Counted from the stretch's first letter, positions 35,746-44,978 are shown. The stretch is 64,000 nucleotides of DNA from an uncultured Duncaniella sp. (GCA_958352885.1 CATWQI010000003.1:186001-250000); one strand, 5' to 3'. Notes: generated by a model from the sequence alone, not told the origin. Translations and numbers: made by a program.

Positions 35746-35753
35746 TAACTTTG
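35746..35753 (+). promoter_or_regulatory. -7 element for the phage-like cassette
   Basis: TAACTTTG (exact TAnnTTTG) 33 bp before the ATG at 35787. A TTTA at 35726-35729 is too close (16 bp) for a typical -33 box. It is divergent from the bioB promoter 90 bp away. Confidence 0.55.
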
Positions 35754-35786
35754 CACAAGTATCTTTAACTGTTAATCTTGATTTTT

Positions 35787-36314
35787 ATGGAAATGCACCT
35801 TGACCGCAGCCGTATGCTGGCTGCATGGAAACTGCACCGGGCCTTGGAGCCTGTGCGCAATGACTCGGCAGTGACTCGCACAGACGGGATAGACATTGAC
35901 GAGTTGCTGTCAGCCGAGATGGATTTATGGTATGTCAATCTGCTGCTTACCGCTCCGGAGCATCTGCTTGTGCCCAGGGACTTATCGGGTGTTGCCGGAC
36001 TTGAACGTACGGAGCGTGGCGCTACGGTGGTGCCGCTTCCTGCCGATACGCTCCGTGTCCCGGAGGTGAAGTTGAGCTCGTGGGGAGTGCCGGCTACTGT
36101 TGTGCTTCCGGATACGCCGGCTGCAATGCGCCAGTGCTATCCTTACACCCGTGCCACGGCTGATGCTCCCGTTGCCGTGAAATGTGGAAATGAGCTGAGG
36201 CTATACCCCGCCGCAGTCCAAGGGGACACTATTGAGTCGCTGCGGTGCATAGTATATGTGCCCGGCGAATATGAGTTCATGCAGTCGGCTCTTGCCTTGA
36301 TTACCAATACTTAA
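35787..36314 (+). CDS. Phage head-tail-like protein (cassette gene 1)
   Basis: 175 residues with the start at ATG 35787 (MEMHLDRSRMLAAWKL); the frame reaches back to a TTG at 35778. The protein has a helical first half (DIDELLSAEMDLWYVNLLLTAPEHLL) and a strand-rich second half with VVPLPADTLRVPEVKLSSWGVP and VKCGNELRLYPAA. This LPxDxLR...W.....(A/P)V....LxxYxA pattern recalls proteins beside portal genes in Bacteroidetes phages, which are thought to act in head-tail joining. The resemblance is from memory and not from a search. It is followed 12 bp later by the portal-like gene. Confidence 0.5.
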   Translation: MEMHLDRSRMLAAWKLHRALEPVRNDSAVTRTDGIDIDELLSAEMDLWYVNLLLTAPEHLLVPRDLSGVAGLERTERGATVVPLPADTLRVPEVKLSSWGVPATVVLPDTPAAMRQCYPYTRATADAPVAVKCGNELRLYPAAVQGDTIESLRCIVYVPGEYEFMQSALALITNT

Positions 36315-36326
36315 CCTTTTTAACCG

Positions 36327-37616
36327 ATGAATCCATTCGATGCGGCGGTGACGGCATGGCGTGATGCCGCCACATTAAGAGCTTCGCGTTCACGCCTTAA
36401 GAATTATGCTTATAGCCGGCAGTGGAACGACCCTGTTACCACTGATGACGGTATGACACTTACCGAAGGGGACAGAGTGCGCCTTGGTGGTAGGACGCCT
36501 CAGACCAACAATCTGATTCGTCCGCTAATCAAGAGTGTGGTGGGGCGGTTCAGATATAATCTTGCCTCGGAGGAGCCGATTACTGACGAGGTTCTGAAAT
36601 CGGTCTATGACCACAACCAGATTGATGAGCTTGACTGCCGTGCGCTTGAGGAGTTCCTGATTTCGGGGTGTGTGGTGCAGAGAGTAGGGTGGGAGCATCT
36701 CACGCATGGCGAGGGTGTCAGCGTGGAGAATGTCAATCCGGGGCGTTTTTTCGTCAATCGCTTTCTTGACCCCCGGGGGCGTGATATCCGTCTTGTGGGT
36801 ATGCTTCACGATATCCCGCTTGAACGAGTCAAGATGACTTTTGCCCCTGATGACTCTGAGCTTGCCAAACTGATAGAAATGGTCTATGAGCAGTGCGCCT
36901 CGATGCAGCCCGGCTCTGTGGCTGACATAGGGAAGCCTGGATTTGAGGAGCTGTTTCACCGCCCGTCCGACCGATCCTTGTGCCGCTTGATAGAGGTGTG
37001 GAGCTATGATTACGATTCCGGCGCTGACGGTAGCTTTGACCCTCACTGGCATTGCCGCTATTATGCGCCTGACGGCACTATGCTTGCCGACACACGCTCG
37101 CCATATATCCACGGGTCTCATCCGTTTGTTGTTAAATTTTATCCTCTTACCGACGGTGAGGTCCATGCGTTCATCGAGGATGTGATAGACCAGCAGCGCC
37201 ACATCAATCAGCTTATCACCACGATTGATGCTATTCTGGTCAACAGTGCCAAAGGAGTCCTCCTTTTCCCGACCGATGCTATACCCGAAGGCATGACGAT
37301 TGCCAATGCGGTTTCCGCCTGGCATCATCCGGGTGGTGTTTTGCCAATAAACCCCAATGCTACACGGCTCCCGGTAGAGATGCATTCCGGTGGCAGGAGC
37401 GAAGGAGCATCGCAGCTTCTCGACATTGAGATGAAGCTGTTTCAGCAGATATCCGGTGTGTCTACAGCCATGCAGGGGATTGCGCAGAATCCTTCGATGT
37501 CAGCCTCGCTCTATGATAGCCAGGTCTATAATGCCGCTATATCGCTACTTGATATATTTGAGACCTTCAATGGGTTCCGCAGGCAGCGTGACAGACTTGT
37601 GAAGATGTCATTGTAG
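36327..37616 (+). CDS. Phage portal-like protein, C-terminally short (cassette gene 2)
   Basis: 429 residues. The beginning (RTPQTNNLIRPLIKSVVGRFRYN), the region IEDVIDQQRHINQLITTIDAILVNSAKGVLLFPTDAIPEGM and the final helix SLYDSQVYNAAISLLDIFETFNGFRRQRDR follow the order of P22-type portal proteins, including the crown/stem-side helix pattern and the QxxIN...ID...SAKG.LL loop. P22-type portals exceed 600 residues; this one stops just after the FETFNGF helix, so the C-terminal part is missing. No terminase or capsid gene is nearby, so this is not an active prophage. The protein may be a remnant or have been taken over for another role. Confidence 0.55.
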   Translation: MNPFDAAVTAWRDAATLRASRSRLKNYAYSRQWNDPVTTDDGMTLTEGDRVRLGGRTPQTNNLIRPLIKSVVGRFRYNLASEEPITDEVLKSVYDHNQIDELDCRALEEFLISGCVVQRVGWEHLTHGEGVSVENVNPGRFFVNRFLDPRGRDIRLVGMLHDIPLERVKMTFAPDDSELAKLIEMVYEQCASMQPGSVADIGKPGFEELFHRPSDRSLCRLIEVWSYDYDSGADGSFDPHWHCRYYAPDGTMLADTRSPYIHGSHPFVVKFYPLTDGEVHAFIEDVIDQQRHINQLITTIDAILVNSAKGVLLFPTDAIPEGMTIANAVSAWHHPGGVLPINPNATRLPVEMHSGGRSEGASQLLDIEMKLFQQISGVSTAMQGIAQNPSMSASLYDSQVYNAAISLLDIFETFNGFRRQRDRLVKMSL

Positions 37617-37763
37617 CCTATCGGGGTAAGGGGAAGTGACGTTAACATCTGTTCACACTGCCGGGTATAATATCCGCCTATATGGCAGGGTAAATTTGCC
37701 AACGAAACAAAAGGTAATATAACCAATAAGACAAACTGCAAACCAACTAAAAACACATTACTA

Positions 37764-38147
37764 ATGAATTGCTTGATTGAAACCCGAAACCGCCACTTCA
37801 TGGAGGCATGTCACCGCCTTATTCTCAGCCTTGACCCGAAGGAGCCTATCAATGTGGCGGAAGTGGCGGCTAAGGCGGCGGAGATGCCGGCTCCTCACTA
37901 TTATTGTACTTTTGACTATGCGTTGCGAATGCTTAGGGTGCTACGTCACGGACGGCTGAAGCTCCGCAATGACCGCAGGCTTGCGCAATGGCGTGAAATC
38001 AATGAAAAAGTGGACGTGGTGATGAAGAGGCGTGGATGCCGCCTCATCGAAGCTCTGACTCACGTGCTTACATTCGAGCCTGCTTCCAGATTTTTCATCA
38101 CGCCATCCACAGCGTGCGGTCTGCTCTACAAACTTATGCGCGGTTGA
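37764..38147 (+). CDS. Small basic protein with an internal duplication (cassette gene 3)
   Basis: 127 residues, no signal peptide or membrane helix. Residues 41-63 and 105-127 align without gaps as two copies of a 23-residue unit: x-P-A-x-x-aromatic-aromatic-x-T-x-x-x-A-x-x-x-L-x-x-L-x-x-G. A helical, basic region lies between them (RLKLRNDRRLAQWREINEKV). Similar PAPxxYxT-type small proteins appear in Bacteroidetes phage genomes (from memory, not searched). A nucleic-acid-binding role is possible because of the charge, but not established. It starts 147 bp after the portal-like gene. Confidence 0.5.
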   Translation: MNCLIETRNRHFMEACHRLILSLDPKEPINVAEVAAKAAEMPAPHYYCTFDYALRMLRVLRHGRLKLRNDRRLAQWREINEKVDVVMKRRGCRLIEALTHVLTFEPASRFFITPSTACGLLYKLMRG

Positions 38148-38221
38148 TAGGGAGGACGTGCCTTGGAATACGGGCTATCTCCACCAATTGATTATTTATT
38201 GACAATTCAACTCATTATGCC

Positions 38222-38695
38222 ATGACTTATGCCCTCTCGTTCTCTTCAGTACTCACAACTATGCGTGCTCTCGCTTCCGTCAGTCTGCTATCGGCACCGT
38301 CCGATATCCGACGGCCTCTCGCCGACATCATAATGGCGGACCGCAGTGAACTCCATGTGCGGCTTGCCAAAGATGCCTTTGCCGAAATCCTCCTCGACCT
38401 GCTCCCTTATGTCGAGAATTCCAATCTTGATGATGATGAATCGCCTGAACTTATGACCTTTGAGATGCCTTCGGCGGATTCGCTCGGGAATGCCTCGGTA
38501 ACGGTGCTCCGCCATGCGCTGGAGCAATCGCTCGCTTATAGAATTTTCAGGCTCTGTCTGCTCTCGCTCCCGGAGCCTCCGGCGGCGCTTGTGGGGGAAA
38601 TCGGTGCTAAAATAGACTCCTGTCAGTCCCGGGCATTGGAACTGCTCCGTTCGCAAGACTTAAATTACTCTTTTATCCGTAAGATTTTGTGGTGA
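38222..38695 (+). CDS. Hypothetical helical protein (cassette gene 4)
   Basis: 157 residues, mostly predicted helical, with a repeated hydrophobic pattern (LTTMRALASVSLLSAPSD, FAEILLDLLPYVEN, LEQSLAYRIFRLCLLSLP) but no signal peptide. No family is recognised. It lies 74 bp after the 127-residue protein and is the last gene before the trpS promoter; its position suggests it belongs with the portal-like cassette. The start codon is preceded by ATTATGCC and no clear ribosome-binding site. Confidence 0.45.
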   Translation: MTYALSFSSVLTTMRALASVSLLSAPSDIRRPLADIIMADRSELHVRLAKDAFAEILLDLLPYVENSNLDDDESPELMTFEMPSADSLGNASVTVLRHALEQSLAYRIFRLCLLSLPEPPAALVGEIGAKIDSCQSRALELLRSQDLNYSFIRKILW

Positions 38696-38723
38696 ATAAG
38701 CGGATAATATAATTCATTTTTCG

Positions 38724-38731
38724 TACCTTTG
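38724..38731 (+). promoter_or_regulatory. -7 element of the trpS transcript
   Basis: TACCTTTG (exact TAnnTTTG) 29 bp after the last cassette gene and 53 bp before the trpS ATG. It makes trpS independent of the phage-like genes. No convincing -33 box. Confidence 0.6.
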
Positions 38732-38784
38732 TCACCAATTTACTAACACCAATTAACCCGGCTTCCGGAAGCCTTTTAAACATA

Positions 38785-39849
38785 ATGGATAATAAAGAAG
38801 TAGTACTCTCAGGCATTCGTGCCACCGGCAATCTTCACCTCGGCAACTACTACGGTGCGCTGAGCAAGTTTGTCAAAATGCAGAACGACTATGACTGCTT
38901 ATATTTCATCGCTGACCTTCATGCGCTGACTACCACTCCCGATCCTAACATTCTTCACGAGAATGTCAAGAACATTCTGGCGGAATATCTTGCCGCAGGT
39001 GTCGACCCTGACAATGCTACTATATTTGTGCAGAGCGACGTGCCTGAAATCTCCGAAATGTACCTGCTGCTCAACATGCATGTCGGAATTGGAGAGCTCA
39101 TGCGTACCACATCGTTCAAGGACAAGGCGCGCAAGCAGCTCGGCATCAAATCGGATAAGGACGACGAGGATATCGAGAAGCAAATCATCGGCACAGACTC
39201 CAACAAGCGTGTCAATGCCGGTCTGCTCACATATCCCACGCTTATGGCGGTGGATATTCTAATCCAGAAAGCCCATAAGGTGCCAGTGGGCAAGGATCAG
39301 GAGCAGCATCTGGAACTTACCCGTAGATTTGCCCGCCGTTTCAATTCATTTTACGGTGTTGACCTTTTCCCGGAACCTCAGAACTTCAATTTCGGCGACC
39401 ATGCGGTAAAAGTGCCCGGTCTCGACGGCTCCGGCAAGATGGGCAAGAGCGAGGGCAACTGTATCTATCTGATTGACGAGGAAAAGGTGCTCCGCAAGAA
39501 GGTGATGCGTGCCGTTACCGACGAAGGACCTAAAGAACCCAACCAGCCTATATCCGAACCGGTGCAGAATCTGCTTACCCTTATGGAACTGACAACCGCC
39601 CCGGAGATTGTGCAGCAGTACCGCGACGCTTACGCTGACTGTTCTATCCGTTACGGTGACATGAAGAAACAGCTTGCAGAGGATATTCTGAAGGTCACCA
39701 CTCCAATCAGAGAACGTTACCATGACATACGCAACGATGACGCTTTCATAGCCCGAGTGGTGCGTCAGGGTGCGGAGCGCGCACGGGAGCGTGCTGCCAA
39801 GACCCTTGCTGAGGTGCGTGAAATTATGGGTATCCGCAAGTTCTATTAA
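38785..39849 (+). CDS. trpS: Tryptophanyl-tRNA synthetase
   Basis: 354 residues, a class I aminoacyl-tRNA synthetase of normal length. The HIGH-type motif is HLGN in SGIRATGNLHLGNYYGAL, and the KMSKS-type motif is KMGKS in GSGKMGKSEGN. KDQEQHLELTR is the typical substrate-pocket region. It charges tRNA-Trp. It is the first gene of a transcript that continues with the DUF2723 membrane protein 17 bp later. Confidence 0.95.
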   Translation: MDNKEVVLSGIRATGNLHLGNYYGALSKFVKMQNDYDCLYFIADLHALTTTPDPNILHENVKNILAEYLAAGVDPDNATIFVQSDVPEISEMYLLLNMHVGIGELMRTTSFKDKARKQLGIKSDKDDEDIEKQIIGTDSNKRVNAGLLTYPTLMAVDILIQKAHKVPVGKDQEQHLELTRRFARRFNSFYGVDLFPEPQNFNFGDHAVKVPGLDGSGKMGKSEGNCIYLIDEEKVLRKKVMRAVTDEGPKEPNQPISEPVQNLLTLMELTTAPEIVQQYRDAYADCSIRYGDMKKQLAEDILKVTTPIRERYHDIRNDDAFIARVVRQGAERARERAAKTLAEVREIMGIRKFY

Positions 39850-39866
39850 TATTACCATTAGCCGTA

Positions 39867-42800
39867 ATGAAAAGATATAACCTTATCAACGACTCCCTGG
39901 GCTGGCTCTGCTTCGTAATAGCGGCGGTGACCTATCTCCTTACGCTTGAGCCCACGGCGAGTTTCTGGGACTGCCCGGAATTTATCTCTCAGGGTTACAA
40001 ACTGGAAGTGGGGCATCCGCCGGGCAACCCTATCTTCATGCTCGCAGCCCGCTTCTTTGTCAATTTCGCTTTCGGCGACATATCAAAAGTAGCTCTGATG
40101 GTCAATGCCATGTCGGCATTGCTTTCAGCGGGAACAATACTTCTGCTGTTCTGGACCATCACGCATCTGGTGAAGAAGCTTGTGGTGTCCGACGATGCTG
40201 AAGAGGTGCCGTTGGTGAAGATGCTGGTGATATTCGGTTCCGGTATCTGCGGTGCGCTGGCTTACACCTGGAGTGATACTTTCTGGTTCTCGGCTGTCGA
40301 GGGTGAGGTTTATGCGTTCTCTTCGTTCTGTACAGCTCTGGTGTTCTGGCTTATCCTTAAGTGGGAAAACCGTGCCGATAAACCGCATAGCGACAAGTAT
40401 CTGATACTCATAGCATATGTAATCGGTATTTCAATTGCCGTACACTTGCTTAACCTCCTTTGCATACCCGCCATCGCACTGGTGATTTACTACCGTCTTT
40501 GGAAAAATACCACTGCAAACGGTTCGCTCGTCACTCTTGCCCTTTCGGCTCTGGTGGTCGGACTGATTCTTTACGGTCTGGTGCCGGGATTCATCGAGGT
40601 GTCACAGTATTTTGAACTGTTCTTTGTCAACGTCGTTGGTTTCAGCTACAATGTAGGTGTGCTTATCTATGCGGTGGTTGCAGTTGCGGTGTTCATATGG
40701 GCTATCCGCTCCCTGTACCGTCAGGACAATCCTTCGGTAATCAGGATGAGTGTGGCTCTCAGCATACTTGTGTCCGGCATACCTTTCATCGGTGACAGCC
40801 TTTGGATTCCTGTGATTATAATGGCAGGAGTGATTGCTTACCTTTACATGGCAAAGAAGCTCCCGGTACGTATACTCAACCTTGTGGTGATGAGCATATT
40901 CGTGATATTCATTGGCTATTCGTCATATGCGCTGCTCCTTATCCGTTCAAGCGCTAATCCTCCGATGAACCAGAATGCTCCTGACAATGTGTTTGCTCTT
41001 TCATCCTATCTTAACCGTGAGCAGTATGGAGAGCGTCCGTTGTTCTACGGTCAGACCAATAACTCGACTGTGGTCTATGAGGTCAATTCAAACGGCAGCG
41101 TGTCACCGAAGTTCAATCCCGGTAAGGCACTGTATGCCAAAGTGGTCAAGACTTCTCCCGACCAGCCTGACAAATATGAAATCACAGGTTATAAGAAGGA
41201 ATATGTGATGGCTCCGGAGCTTAACATGCTGTTCCCCCGTATTTACAGCGGTCAGCATACAGCTGCATACGCTGACTGGATCGGCGGTCTGCAGGGACGT
41301 CCGGTACAGGCTACACAGTATGTCAGCCCCGACGGCGAGGTGATACAGACTGTTGACCGCATAAAGCCTACAATGGGTGAGAGCCTTCGCTTCTTCCTGG
41401 TATATCAGCTCAATCATATGTACTGGCGCTACTTTATGTGGAATTTCGCCGGCAGACAGAATGATATCCAGGGCAATGGCGAGGTAAATCACGGCAACTG
41501 GATTTCGGGTATACCTTTCATTGACAATCCCCGTCTCGGTGACCAGTCGCTGCTCCCGTATAGCGACGGAAAAGGGAACAAGGGACACAATGTGTTCTAT
41601 CTCCTTCCGCTCATCATGGGAATCATTGGTCTGGGATGGCAGGCATTTACCTCCAAGAGAGGTATCGAGCAGTTCTGGGTGATATTCTTCCTGTTCTTCA
41701 TGACCGGTATCGCCATTGTGCTTTACCTTAATCAGACACCTACACAGCCGCGTGAGCGTGACTATGCGTTTGCAGGTTCGTTCTATGCTTTCTCAATATG
41801 GGTTGGTATGGGTGTCGCCGGTCTGTGGGCATTGCTTGAGAGCCTTTTCAAACCCTCTCACAAGAAGCAGGCAACTGCGGGTGAAGCGGTGTCCGGGAAT
41901 CCAAAGACCGGAAATAAGCTTGTCACTGCTATTGTTGCATGCGTCGTGGGTATCCTTGTCCCGATACAGATGGTGTCGCAGACCTGGGATGACCATGACC
42001 GTTCAGGACGTTACACCACACGTGACTTCGGCATGAACTACCTGGATTCCGTGGATGAGAACGGCATCATTTTCACTAATGGTGACAATGATACATTCCC
42101 TCTATGGTACGCACAGGAAGTAGAAGGACATCGTACAGATGTCAAGGTGGTGAATCTCAGCTATCTCACCACTGACTGGTATGCTAATCAGGTGAAGCAT
42201 CCTTCATATCAGGCTGCCGGAATCGAAACACTTGCCGAACCGGTCAATTACGGATATGACCGCATGAATTTCAGTTATTTCGACATCAATGAGGATACAA
42301 CGGCTGTCAATGTGTTCACTTCCCTGCGTCAGGTCTATGACCCGAAATCAAGCGAGAACGCATGGAATGCACCGATGATGAAATATCCCAATATGTTCAT
42401 ACCTGTCGATATTCCTGCGGCAGTCAAAGCGGGACGTATCACTGAGGAGGAAGCTGCATTCGCCGACCCGGCAATCATTGCCAACATGCACAATGACAAT
42501 GAGGCGCAGCGTCACGGAGGCATGACTCTCAGCCAGATGCTCTCGTTGGATATGCTTGCTACAAGTGTCAAGAACGGCTGGAACCGTCCGGTCTACTTCG
42601 CGTCCACCGTGCCTTCCGATTATTACCTCGGTCTTCCCCCTTATATGCGTTCGACCGGTATGGCTTATGAGGTTACTCCTGTCCGCTTTGAAGAGAATGT
42701 GAGGAATCAGGATGGCAGCTGGGATATATCGGCTGTGAATACCGATAAGGCTTACCGCAACATCACAGAGAAGTTCCGTTGGGGCGGTCTTGACAAGGTG

Positions 42801-43367
42801 ACTTCGCCTGACCAGATTTATCTCGACGAGACAGTGCGCCGTATGGTCACCACCACACGCTCGTATATGCTCGACTGTGCCACAGCTCTTGTCAACGAGG
42901 CTGTTGGAGCCGAGCGTGCCGATACCACTGCTATGAGTGCCGACGATGTGAAGAAACTTGCTGATTTCAAAGCTGACCGCTATGCGAAGGCTCTCAATCT
43001 GCTTACCCTGATGGAGGAGAAACTTCCCGAGGCGGCATCCCCCTATGCTATACAGATTCCGCAGAAGATGGCGCAGCTCTATGCCCGCATCGGTGCGGTG
43101 ACCGGCAACAAGGATGCGAGTGCCAAGGCGCTGGATTTGCTGGGTAAGGAGCTTCACCGCTATGCCCAGAATGTGAAGTACTACCAAAGCCTCAACCCCT
43201 GGCAGTATGCCACACTTCCGCGTACCGACCGCTTTATCGAGACTTATTACATGGTATATCTTCTCCAGGATTACGCTGATGCTGGAGGTGACACAGAGAA
43301 GATGATTACGGAGCTTGAGGATATGGGCGTGAATTTCGATCGCATTGTATCCATAATGCAACAATAG
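39867..43367 (+). CDS. DUF2723 giant membrane protein (GT-C-like)
   Basis: 1166 residues. The first ~330 residues have about nine membrane helices, with the DUF2723 signature near the start: TLEPTASFWDCPEFISQGYKLEVGHPPGNPIF, where the DCPE acidic motif in the first periplasmic loop resembles the catalytic loop of GT-C protein O-mannosyltransferases. A central hydrophilic part, more membrane helices (about 580-690) and a long C-terminal domain follow (VKVVNLSYLTTDWYANQ). The likely activity is transfer of a lipid-linked sugar to a protein or glycan, but no substrate is known. It is co-transcribed with trpS. Confidence 0.82.
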   Translation: MKRYNLINDSLGWLCFVIAAVTYLLTLEPTASFWDCPEFISQGYKLEVGHPPGNPIFMLAARFFVNFAFGDISKVALMVNAMSALLSAGTILLLFWTITHLVKKLVVSDDAEEVPLVKMLVIFGSGICGALAYTWSDTFWFSAVEGEVYAFSSFCTALVFWLILKWENRADKPHSDKYLILIAYVIGISIAVHLLNLLCIPAIALVIYYRLWKNTTANGSLVTLALSALVVGLILYGLVPGFIEVSQYFELFFVNVVGFSYNVGVLIYAVVAVAVFIWAIRSLYRQDNPSVIRMSVALSILVSGIPFIGDSLWIPVIIMAGVIAYLYMAKKLPVRILNLVVMSIFVIFIGYSSYALLLIRSSANPPMNQNAPDNVFALSSYLNREQYGERPLFYGQTNNSTVVYEVNSNGSVSPKFNPGKALYAKVVKTSPDQPDKYEITGYKKEYVMAPELNMLFPRIYSGQHTAAYADWIGGLQGRPVQATQYVSPDGEVIQTVDRIKPTMGESLRFFLVYQLNHMYWRYFMWNFAGRQNDIQGNGEVNHGNWISGIPFIDNPRLGDQSLLPYSDGKGNKGHNVFYLLPLIMGIIGLGWQAFTSKRGIEQFWVIFFLFFMTGIAIVLYLNQTPTQPRERDYAFAGSFYAFSIWVGMGVAGLWALLESLFKPSHKKQATAGEAVSGNPKTGNKLVTAIVACVVGILVPIQMVSQTWDDHDRSGRYTTRDFGMNYLDSVDENGIIFTNGDNDTFPLWYAQEVEGHRTDVKVVNLSYLTTDWYANQVKHPSYQAAGIETLAEPVNYGYDRMNFSYFDINEDTTAVNVFTSLRQVYDPKSSENAWNAPMMKYPNMFIPVDIPAAVKAGRITEEEAAFADPAIIANMHNDNEAQRHGGMTLSQMLSLDMLATSVKNGWNRPVYFASTVPSDYYLGLPPYMRSTGMAYEVTPVRFEENVRNQDGSWDISAVNTDKAYRNITEKFRWGGLDKVTSPDQIYLDETVRRMVTTTRSYMLDCATALVNEAVGAERADTTAMSADDVKKLADFKADRYAKALNLLTLMEEKLPEAASPYAIQIPQKMAQLYARIGAVTGNKDASAKALDLLGKELHRYAQNVKYYQSLNPWQYATLPRTDRFIETYYMVYLLQDYADAGGDTEKMITELEDMGVNFDRIVSIMQQ

Positions 43368-43372
43368 AGCTA

Positions 43373-43990
43373 ATGTGGATTGAACAGCCACCTGTATTTT
43401 ATAGATTGCTTTTCCCCGAAGCCCTCTGGCGCATCAAGCGCCGGGGGCGGAAAGTGGTCTATCTGACATTTGACGACGGCCCAATACCGGAGGAGACTCC
43501 CTGGGTTCTTGACTTGCTGGACAAGCATGATATAAAGGCTACATTTTTCATGGTCGGGGACAATGTGCGCCGTCATCCTGAACTGCTTGAGGAGGTACGT
43601 CGCCGTGGTCATTCCTACGGCAATCATACGATGCACCATCTGCAAGGTATCAAGGAGTCTGCCACTACTTATTTCCGTGACATCACTATGGCGTCGGAGC
43701 TGATAGACTCATCGTTGTTCCGTCCTCCGCACGGAATTATTTCTCCTATTCAGGCGAAATTGATTCACCATCATTACAATGTAGTGATGTATGACCTTGT
43801 TACCCGAGACTATTCCAAACGACTCAACGGCGAGCAGGTGTTTAAGAATGTGAAGAGGTACGCCCGCAACGGGTCTATAATTGTTTTTCACGATTCGCTC
43901 AAAGCCCACGATAACATGCGCTATGCACTTCCTCGCGCCATTGAGTGGCTTAAGGAGCAGGGTTATGAGTTCGAACCTCTGCCTATGTAA
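43373..43990 (+). CDS. NodB-type polysaccharide deacetylase
   Basis: 205 residues. The CE4 motifs are present: TFDDGP (catalytic Asp and metal Asp), GNHTMHH (metal His pair) and FRPPHG. There is no signal peptide (MWIEQPPVFYRLLFPEALWRIKRRGRKVVYL), but the hydrophobic/basic start could attach to the membrane. It should remove N-acetyl groups from a glycan or a lipid-linked sugar. It starts 5 bp after the DUF2723 gene, which suggests both act on the same envelope glycan. Confidence 0.85.
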   Translation: MWIEQPPVFYRLLFPEALWRIKRRGRKVVYLTFDDGPIPEETPWVLDLLDKHDIKATFFMVGDNVRRHPELLEEVRRRGHSYGNHTMHHLQGIKESATTYFRDITMASELIDSSLFRPPHGIISPIQAKLIHHHYNVVMYDLVTRDYSKRLNGEQVFKNVKRYARNGSIIVFHDSLKAHDNMRYALPRAIEWLKEQGYEFEPLPM

Positions 43991-44027
43991 TCTATTCCGG
44001 TAAATTATCACACTGAGTTTATCCGCT

Positions 44028-44978
44028 ATGACCTCCGAAGCTATAAAGGCACGTTTGCGTTCCGAGGGCGTATTCAAGGCAGGTATTGCGCATGTCGCAC
44101 CTTTGCCGGACGGTGAACTTGCGCTATACGAGGCATGGCTGTCGGAAGGCATGAACGGTGGGATGGGGTATATGGCTGACCATGCAGACATACGCCGTGA
44201 CCCGCAATTGCTGCTTCCCGGTGCTGTGAGCATAATCTCGTGTGCGTTCAGTTATTACTATCCTTTGCGATGGGGGACTGACGCTCTGCGCTGGGCGCGT
44301 TACTCCCTGGGACGTGACTATCATGAGGTGGTGAGGGAGCGCCTTGGGAATGTGGCTTCGTGGATTGCTGCTGAGACCGGTGCCGAATGCCGTGTGTGTG
44401 TTGATACGGCGCCGCTTCGAGAGCGCTATTGGGCGGTGCGGAGCGGGATTGGGTTCATTGGGCTTAATGACCAGCTGATAATTCCGGGTGCCGGGTCCTA
44501 TTTTTTCCTTGGTGAAATTCTTACCACGCTTCCTCTTGAGGCTGATGCGCCATGCACGTCGACATGCGGTTTATGTCGGGCGTGCCAGCGTTCGTGTCCC
44601 GGCAAAGCGCTTGCATTGGCGCCACCGGAGTTTCAGCAGGACGCAACTCATCCGGTACCTCTTCTTGATGCCCGTAAATGTCTGTCGTATCTCACCATAG
44701 AGCATCGTGGCGAACTCCCTGACGGAACGGTTCTCGGCAACAGGGTGTACGGTTGTGATGTTTGTCAGGAAGTATGTCCGCATAATTCCAACCCTCCGGT
44801 CACTGAGATATCTGAATTTAAACCGAGAGCTGAAATACTTGCCCTGACACGTGCTGACATCCTCTCGATGGAACAGGCTGATTTCTCACGAATCTTCACC
44901 CATTCAGCCATCAAGCGCACTAAACTCGCCGGTCTCCGTCGAAATGCGGGCTGCGGTGAGCCTCTGTGCGATAACTGA
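44028..44978 (+). CDS. queG: Epoxyqueuosine reductase
   Basis: 316 residues. Motifs: the cobalamin-site region CVDTAPLRERYWAVRSGIGFIGLN with the catalytic Asp, and two ferredoxin-type clusters CTSTCGLCRACQRSCP and CDVCQEVCPHN. The enzyme reduces epoxyqueuosine to queuosine in tRNA. The last 75 bp overlap the 3' end of the convergent TatD-like gene. Confidence 0.92.
   Translation: MTSEAIKARLRSEGVFKAGIAHVAPLPDGELALYEAWLSEGMNGGMGYMADHADIRRDPQLLLPGAVSIISCAFSYYYPLRWGTDALRWARYSLGRDYHEVVRERLGNVASWIAAETGAECRVCVDTAPLRERYWAVRSGIGFIGLNDQLIIPGAGSYFFLGEILTTLPLEADAPCTSTCGLCRACQRSCPGKALALAPPEFQQDATHPVPLLDARKCLSYLTIEHRGELPDGTVLGNRVYGCDVCQEVCPHNSNPPVTEISEFKPRAEILALTRADILSMEQADFSRIFTHSAIKRTKLAGLRRNAGCGEPLCDN

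Noticed and set aside
36525..37385. 286-residue minus-strand reading frame
   Set aside because: Antisense to the portal-like gene; the plus-strand frame has the recognisable pattern.
35700..38760. Complete prophage around the portal-like gene
   Set aside because: No integrase, terminase, capsid, lysis genes or attachment-site repeats; the flanks are bioB and trpS.
42348..43391. 347-residue minus-strand reading frame
   Set aside because: Antisense to the DUF2723 gene, no motifs or start context.
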